Part shown: one piece after another, positions 60,390-64,000 of the stretch
Layout: each line of letters begins with the position of its first letter
Position numbering within the stretch: the stretch's first letter is position 1
Position numbers and translations under genes: made by a program
From: Rikenellaceae bacterium
GTDB taxonomy: Bacteria > Bacteroidota > Bacteroidia > Bacteroidales > Rikenellaceae
Direction of reading: 5' to 3'
Length of the DNA: 64,000 bases
Assembly (NCBI GenBank): GCA_015059845.1
Contig: SUZR01000001.1
Location: forward strand, 186,001-250,000
The notes under the pieces: model-generated
Database searches by the model: none
Seen by the model: the letters and a program-made list of their open reading frames with translations, nothing else
Told to the model about the DNA's origin: nothing

Positions 60390-63300
60390 ATGAAATTCAA
60401 AATTTTCACCCTCGCAGCCATAATGTGTGCGACAATGGCGTGGGGACAGGTAACGCCTGAAAAGGCTGCACAAATGCGGACCAAAGCCGAGATGGAGTAC
60501 TTCAATCTCGAATCGGTGCGCAGTGCTTACAAGGATTTCTGCAAGAGTTCATCTTACGATGCTGCGGCCTATGGCGCAAAGCTCCAGGCGTTGGAGAAGT
60601 TATGCGCTCAGGGCAGCAATGCTTCGGCAGAAGAGATTGTTAAACTAAAACGTGAGATTCTGCTGTCTAACCCACTGCTGGACAACGCAAAGGTGATTGT
60701 AGGCCGTTACAAGATTGGCGACAAGGCACGCAGCGTTATGGCTCCCTCGCTCGGCACGCAGAACAACAACTGGTCTAACCAGTCCTCTTCGTCACGTTCA
60801 GGTTTTGACGCCGAGATTGCCGAGCTGAGCAACCTTCGTGGTGATGTACAGAGCCGCACAATCTATAAGCCCGAGCATAGCACATCGGTAACCGACCTGC
60901 TTCTGCATTGGGATGGCGAGCGCATTCTCTTTACCGCTGCCGACAAGAATAAGCGTTGGGGCGTATATGAGGTAAACCGCGACGGTTCGGGTATGCACAA
61001 GGTGATTAAGTCGGAGGAGCCCGACTTGGAGTTCTTCGATGCTGCCTATATGCCCAGCGGCCGCATTATTGCGATGAGCAACATTGGTTATCAGGGTGTT
61101 CCCTGCGTAAATGGTAGCGACCAGGTAGGTAATATGATTTCGTATGAGCCCTCGACAGGCGCTATGCGTCGTATGACCTTCGACCAGGATGCCAACTGGC
61201 ACCCGCGTGTGATGAACAACGGCCGTCTAATGTATGTGCGCTGGGAGTACACCGACCTTACACACTACTATTCACGCTTCGTTATGCACGCCAACCCCGA
61301 CGGTACGGAGACAAAGGCGCTGTATGGTAGTGGTGGTTGGTTCCCCAACTCAATCTTTGACGTTCAGCCCCTGCCAGGTGGAGCAAATACCTTCGTAGGT
61401 ATCATCTCTGGTCACCACGGCATTGCCCGTTCTGGCCGACTGATTCTCTTCGACCCCTCAATGGGCCGCAAGGAGACGAAGGGTATGATTCAGGAGATGC
61501 CCTTCAGCAAGCGCGAGATTATCCCCATCATCAAGGATGAGCTGGTTAATGGCGTATGGCCGCAATTCATTAAGCCCTACCCCGTTAGCGACAAATATTT
61601 CCTCGTTACAGCCAAGCTCACCGAGGAGTCTTTGTGGGGTATCTACTTGGTGGATGTGTATGACAATATGACGCTGGTTGCAGAGTTCGAGGGTGAGGGT
61701 CTTATCAACCCCATCATCGTGAACAAGCGCCCCACCCCGCCGATTATCCCCGACCGCATCAAGCCCAACGACAAGGAGGCTACAGTATTCATTCAGGATA
61801 TCTATCAGGGCGAGGGTCTGCCAGGTGTTCCCGTCGGCACGGTTAAGAAGCTGCGTGTATTTGCTTACGAATATACCTATGTTACATCTGAGTCTGACCA
61901 CATCGCACAGGGTATTCAGAGTGGTTGGGATATCAAGCGTAATCTGGGTGAGGTGGATGTTGAGCCCGATGGCTCGGCAATCTTCAAGATTCCTGCAAAT
62001 ACCCCCGTATCGTTCCAGCCCCTTGACGAGGAGGGACGTGCTATTCAGTGGATGCGTAGCTGGGTTACGGGTATGCCGGGCGAGGTACTCTCGTGCGTTG
62101 GTTGCCACGAGGACCAGAACTCACTGCCTATGCCCAAGCGTGTAATGGCCTCTACAAAGGCTCCTGCGCAGCTGCAGACACCCGAGGGTGGCGTTCGTTC
62201 GTTCACATACCAGCTGGAGATTCAGCCTATCCTCGACCGCAACTGCGTGGCTTGCCACAACGAGAATGGTGCAAAACCCGACTTCAGAGGTGGCATCACA
62301 GACATCGACGTAAGAGATGCACAGCAGGGAAGCTACAGCACCCCCGCACGTCGTGCTGAGTCTGGTCGTCTGGATTTGACACAGAGCTACCTGAACCTGC
62401 ATCCCTACGTAAATCGCCAGGGTCCCGAGGCTGATATCTATGTAATGAAACCTTACGAGTATCACGCCTCTACCAGCGAGTTGGTACGCATCCTGAAGGC
62501 TGGTCACCACGGCGTGGAGCTCACCGACAAGGAGTGGCGCACGCTCTATAACTGGATTGACTTCAACGCTCCCCACCACGGCCGTTTTGTACACAACAAG
62601 GTGTGGTATTGCGATACTGACCAGTACACGCGCCGTATTGAGCTTGCCAACAAGTATGCCAATGGTGCAGGTGTTGAGTGGAAGCGCGAGCTGGATGAGT
62701 ACGCCAAGTGGGTAGAGGAGCATAAGCAGCCCGCAAAGGAGGTTAAGGAGCCCGCGAAGCCCAACTACAAGGACCTCAAGAGCAAGAAGTTCCCCTTCAC
62801 CGCCGAGCAGGCACGCGAGATGGCCGAGAAGTATGGCCAGACACGCCGCACGATTGAGATTGCTCCAGGTGTTAAGATGACCTTCGTTCGTATTCCTGCC
62901 GGTACATTCATTATGGGTAACAACCACCGCGGCCTTACCAATGCGCCCGAGAGTGTTGTGAAGATTTCAAAGCCCTTCTGGATGTCTGAGACTGAGGTTA
63001 CAAATCGCCAGTACAACGTCTTTGACCCCAAGCACGACAGCCGCTTTACGGCTCAGTTCTGGAAGGACCACGTAGGCCCAGGATATGCTGCAAACCGTCC
63101 CGAGCAGCCCGTAACACGCATCAGCTGGAATCAGGCAACAGAGTTCTGTAAGGCTATCAGCGCGAAGTGTGGCGTGGAGATTACACTGCCTACCGAGGCT
63201 CAGTGGGAGTGGGCTTGCCGTTCGGGTAGCGACACTGATTTCTGGTATGGAGATTTGAACTCAGACTTTGCCAAGAATGAGAATCTTGCAGACCAGTCAC

Positions 63301-63668
63301 TGCGCAAGATGGCTGTATCAGGCGTTGACCCGCAGCCCGTGGCTGAGAGCAACTGGGTATATAAATATTATACTTATATGCCCCGTGAGGATAGCGTGAA
63401 CGATGGTACGATGACTATTGCCGATGTTGCGAAGTATGCACCCAACGCTTGGGGATTGTACGATATGCACGGTAATGTAGCCGAGTTTACCCGCACTACA
63501 TACGCACCCTACCCCTACAAGGGCGAGCCCGCCGTAGGTGACGACAAGGTTATTCGTGGTGGCGCGTGGGATAGTCATCCCAAGAACGGTACCGCTTACT
63601 TCCGTAAGTCATATCTGGCTTGGCAGCCTGCAAACAACGTAGGTTTCCGAGTAGTGATTGAGGAGTAA
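60390..63668 (+). CDS. Large exported haem protein: HzsA-like propeller/haem region fused to a SUMF1-fold domain
   Basis: The 1092-aa protein starts at ATG 60390 with signal peptide KIFTLAAIMCATMAWGQ; the track start lies in the previous gene. After a helical part (residues 20-150) come propeller repeats (LLLHWDGERILFTAADKNKR, RLMYVRWEYTDLTHYYSRFV), then the hydrazine-synthase-alpha-like region VEPDGSAIFKIPANTPVSFQ with haem site CVGCH (569-573) and a second, CVACH (619-623). A Lys/Glu/Pro linker leads to a SUMF1/C-type-lectin-like domain (829-1092: VRIPAGTFIMGNN, MSETEVTNRQYN, LPTEAQWEWACRSG, IRGGAWD, NNVGFRVV). The catalytic Cys pair of formylglycine-generating enzymes is absent. Function unknown; hydrazine chemistry is not implied. 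Confidence 0.82.
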   Translation: MKFKIFTLAAIMCATMAWGQVTPEKAAQMRTKAEMEYFNLESVRSAYKDFCKSSSYDAAAYGAKLQALEKLCAQGSNASAEEIVKLKREILLSNPLLDNAKVIVGRYKIGDKARSVMAPSLGTQNNNWSNQSSSSRSGFDAEIAELSNLRGDVQSRTIYKPEHSTSVTDLLLHWDGERILFTAADKNKRWGVYEVNRDGSGMHKVIKSEEPDLEFFDAAYMPSGRIIAMSNIGYQGVPCVNGSDQVGNMISYEPSTGAMRRMTFDQDANWHPRVMNNGRLMYVRWEYTDLTHYYSRFVMHANPDGTETKALYGSGGWFPNSIFDVQPLPGGANTFVGIISGHHGIARSGRLILFDPSMGRKETKGMIQEMPFSKREIIPIIKDELVNGVWPQFIKPYPVSDKYFLVTAKLTEESLWGIYLVDVYDNMTLVAEFEGEGLINPIIVNKRPTPPIIPDRIKPNDKEATVFIQDIYQGEGLPGVPVGTVKKLRVFAYEYTYVTSESDHIAQGIQSGWDIKRNLGEVDVEPDGSAIFKIPANTPVSFQPLDEEGRAIQWMRSWVTGMPGEVLSCVGCHEDQNSLPMPKRVMASTKAPAQLQTPEGGVRSFTYQLEIQPILDRNCVACHNENGAKPDFRGGITDIDVRDAQQGSYSTPARRAESGRLDLTQSYLNLHPYVNRQGPEADIYVMKPYEYHASTSELVRILKAGHHGVELTDKEWRTLYNWIDFNAPHHGRFVHNKVWYCDTDQYTRRIELANKYANGAGVEWKRELDEYAKWVEEHKQPAKEVKEPAKPNYKDLKSKKFPFTAEQAREMAEKYGQTRRTIEIAPGVKMTFVRIPAGTFIMGNNHRGLTNAPESVVKISKPFWMSETEVTNRQYNVFDPKHDSRFTAQFWKDHVGPGYAANRPEQPVTRISWNQATEFCKAISAKCGVEITLPTEAQWEWACRSGSDTDFWYGDLNSDFAKNENLADQSLRKMAVSGVDPQPVAESNWVYKYYTYMPREDSVNDGTMTIADVAKYAPNAWGLYDMHGNVAEFTRTTYAPYPYKGEPAVGDDKVIRGGAWDSHPKNGTAYFRKSYLAWQPANNVGFRVVIEE

Positions 63669-63688
63669 TCCTCATTGGCAAATGAAAA

Positions 63689-63718
63689 ACGCGGCCTTCC
63701 GAAAGGAGGGTCGCGTTT
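63689..63718. terminator. Strong terminator of the haem-protein operon
   Basis: AACGCGGCCTTCC pairs with GGAGGGTCGCGTT over 13 positions (two G.U) around a GAAA tetraloop, with TATTTTT to the right and AAAA to the left, 20 bases after the stop. It can also serve the converging gene. Confidence 0.88.
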
Positions 63719-63728
63719 ATTTTTCTAA

Positions 63729-64000
63729 TTACGAAATATCATCTGGAGCAGTAGCTGTGTCGTCGGTCTCGATTTGAGGAACAGCCACAAACATATCTCT
63801 ATCTGCGGGCCACTCCTTTACGCGAGTCATAGCGTCACGCACCATACGGCCTATTGAGTTGGTAAACGAAGCTCCACGATAGCTGCTCGTATTGGTCAAA
63901 AAGACATAGGAGATACCCTTATCGCGGTAATCTATATATGCGCACGTTCCCGACATTGTACCTGTACGAATCAACGAGCCATTGCTGGCGTTATAGCGTG
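63729..64000 (-). CDS. Serine hydrolase (beta-lactamase family), C-terminal part only
   Basis: Runs off the right edge; the frame is open to base 64000, so the M shown in the track (a TTG) is not a start. The visible 89 codons read RYNASNGSLIRTGTMSGTCA and then YIDYRDKGISYVFLTNTSSY, the closing strand pattern of class C beta-lactamase-like serine hydrolases. In Bacteroidota such C-termini also occur fused behind a GH3 N-acetylglucosaminidase; which applies here cannot be seen. The last residues are acidic and low in complexity. Confidence 0.65.
   Translation of the reverse strand, partial: RYNASNGSLIRTGTMSGTCAYIDYRDKGISYVFLTNTSSYRGASFTNSIGRMVRDAMTRVKEWPADRDMFVAVPQIETDDTATAPDDIS

Noticed and set aside
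62121-62927. 268-codon minus-strand ORF inside the large haem/SUMF1 gene
   Set aside because: Antisense shadow of a gene with haem and SUMF1 motifs; low-complexity Leu/Val translation and no promoter.
60390-63668. Hydrazine synthase or anammox-type metabolism
   Set aside because: Only the propeller/haem architecture resembles HzsA; the beta/gamma subunit and the usual haem set are missing, and a SUMF1-fold domain is fused instead.

Overview
The window reads as one stretch of a Bacteroidota chromosome, order Bacteroidales; an Alistipes/Rikenellaceae-type gut genome is my best guess, but genus is not proven. Signs are the many -7 elements of the form TAnnTTTG with TTG or TTTG 19-21 bases upstream (the Bacteroidota sigma-ABfr promoter), a short Bacteroidota histone-like Hc1 gene, a PF14121-type putative porin, DUF4923 proteins, WG repeats, lipoproteins with acidic residues after the lipid Cys, and a tmRNA tag ending YALAA. 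I see no transposase, integrase, phage gene or CRISPR array. Almost every gene is intact; only the serine hydrolase at the right end is cut by the window edge.

Layout. 0-10 kb: lipid A phosphoethanolamine transferase, Hc1, a complete RND tripartite efflux operon (lipoprotein adaptor, pump, outer membrane channel), a small Cys-rich membrane protein and a YidE/YbjL-type transporter. 9.9-14.4 kb: tmRNA, a threefold tandem non-coding repeat, ftsE, gyrB, udk. 14.5-20.8 kb: mutS, a RecD-like helicase, a membrane-anchored protein of unknown role, rsmD overlapping a chloramphenicol-acetyltransferase-like gene, and tRNA-Asp followed by tRNA-like debris. 21.3-28.8 kb: a surface lipoprotein, then a six-gene operon (omega-amidase-like hydrolase, iorA, iorB, aminotransferase, paaK, ACT protein) for aromatic amino acid to aryl-acetyl-CoA/arylacetate metabolism. 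28.9-40.5 kb: ribulokinase, engB, prs, a WG-repeat protein, queG, an acyl-CoA synthetase, lytic transglycosylase, putative porin, pssA and a mannose-1-phosphate guanylyltransferase. 40.6-47.6 kb: OPT oligopeptide transporter plus peptidase T, flavin reductase, NAD synthetase and two tandem DUF4923 proteins. 47.6-50.8 kb: manA and thrC, then an SGNH hydrolase. 50.8-51.6 kb: a gene-free, palindrome-packed segment. 51.6-57.1 kb: outer membrane porin plus potABCD. 57.4-63.7 kb: a three-gene operon with two c-type haem proteins flanking a chorismatase/RidA-like enzyme.

The best candidate for an undescribed system is the 57.4-63.7 kb operon. It has its own consensus promoter and strong terminator and encodes a beta-propeller/MauG-type dihaem protein, a cytosolic chorismatase-like enzyme, and a 1092-residue protein joining a hydrazine-synthase-alpha-like propeller/haem region to a SUMF1-fold domain that lacks the cysteines of formylglycine-generating enzymes. 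Other unusual points are a leader hairpin of the porin-pot operon whose G.U pairs only work as minus-strand RNA, the palindrome cluster behind potD, the triple repeat behind ssrA, and a NAD synthetase whose glutaminase Cys is replaced by Gly.
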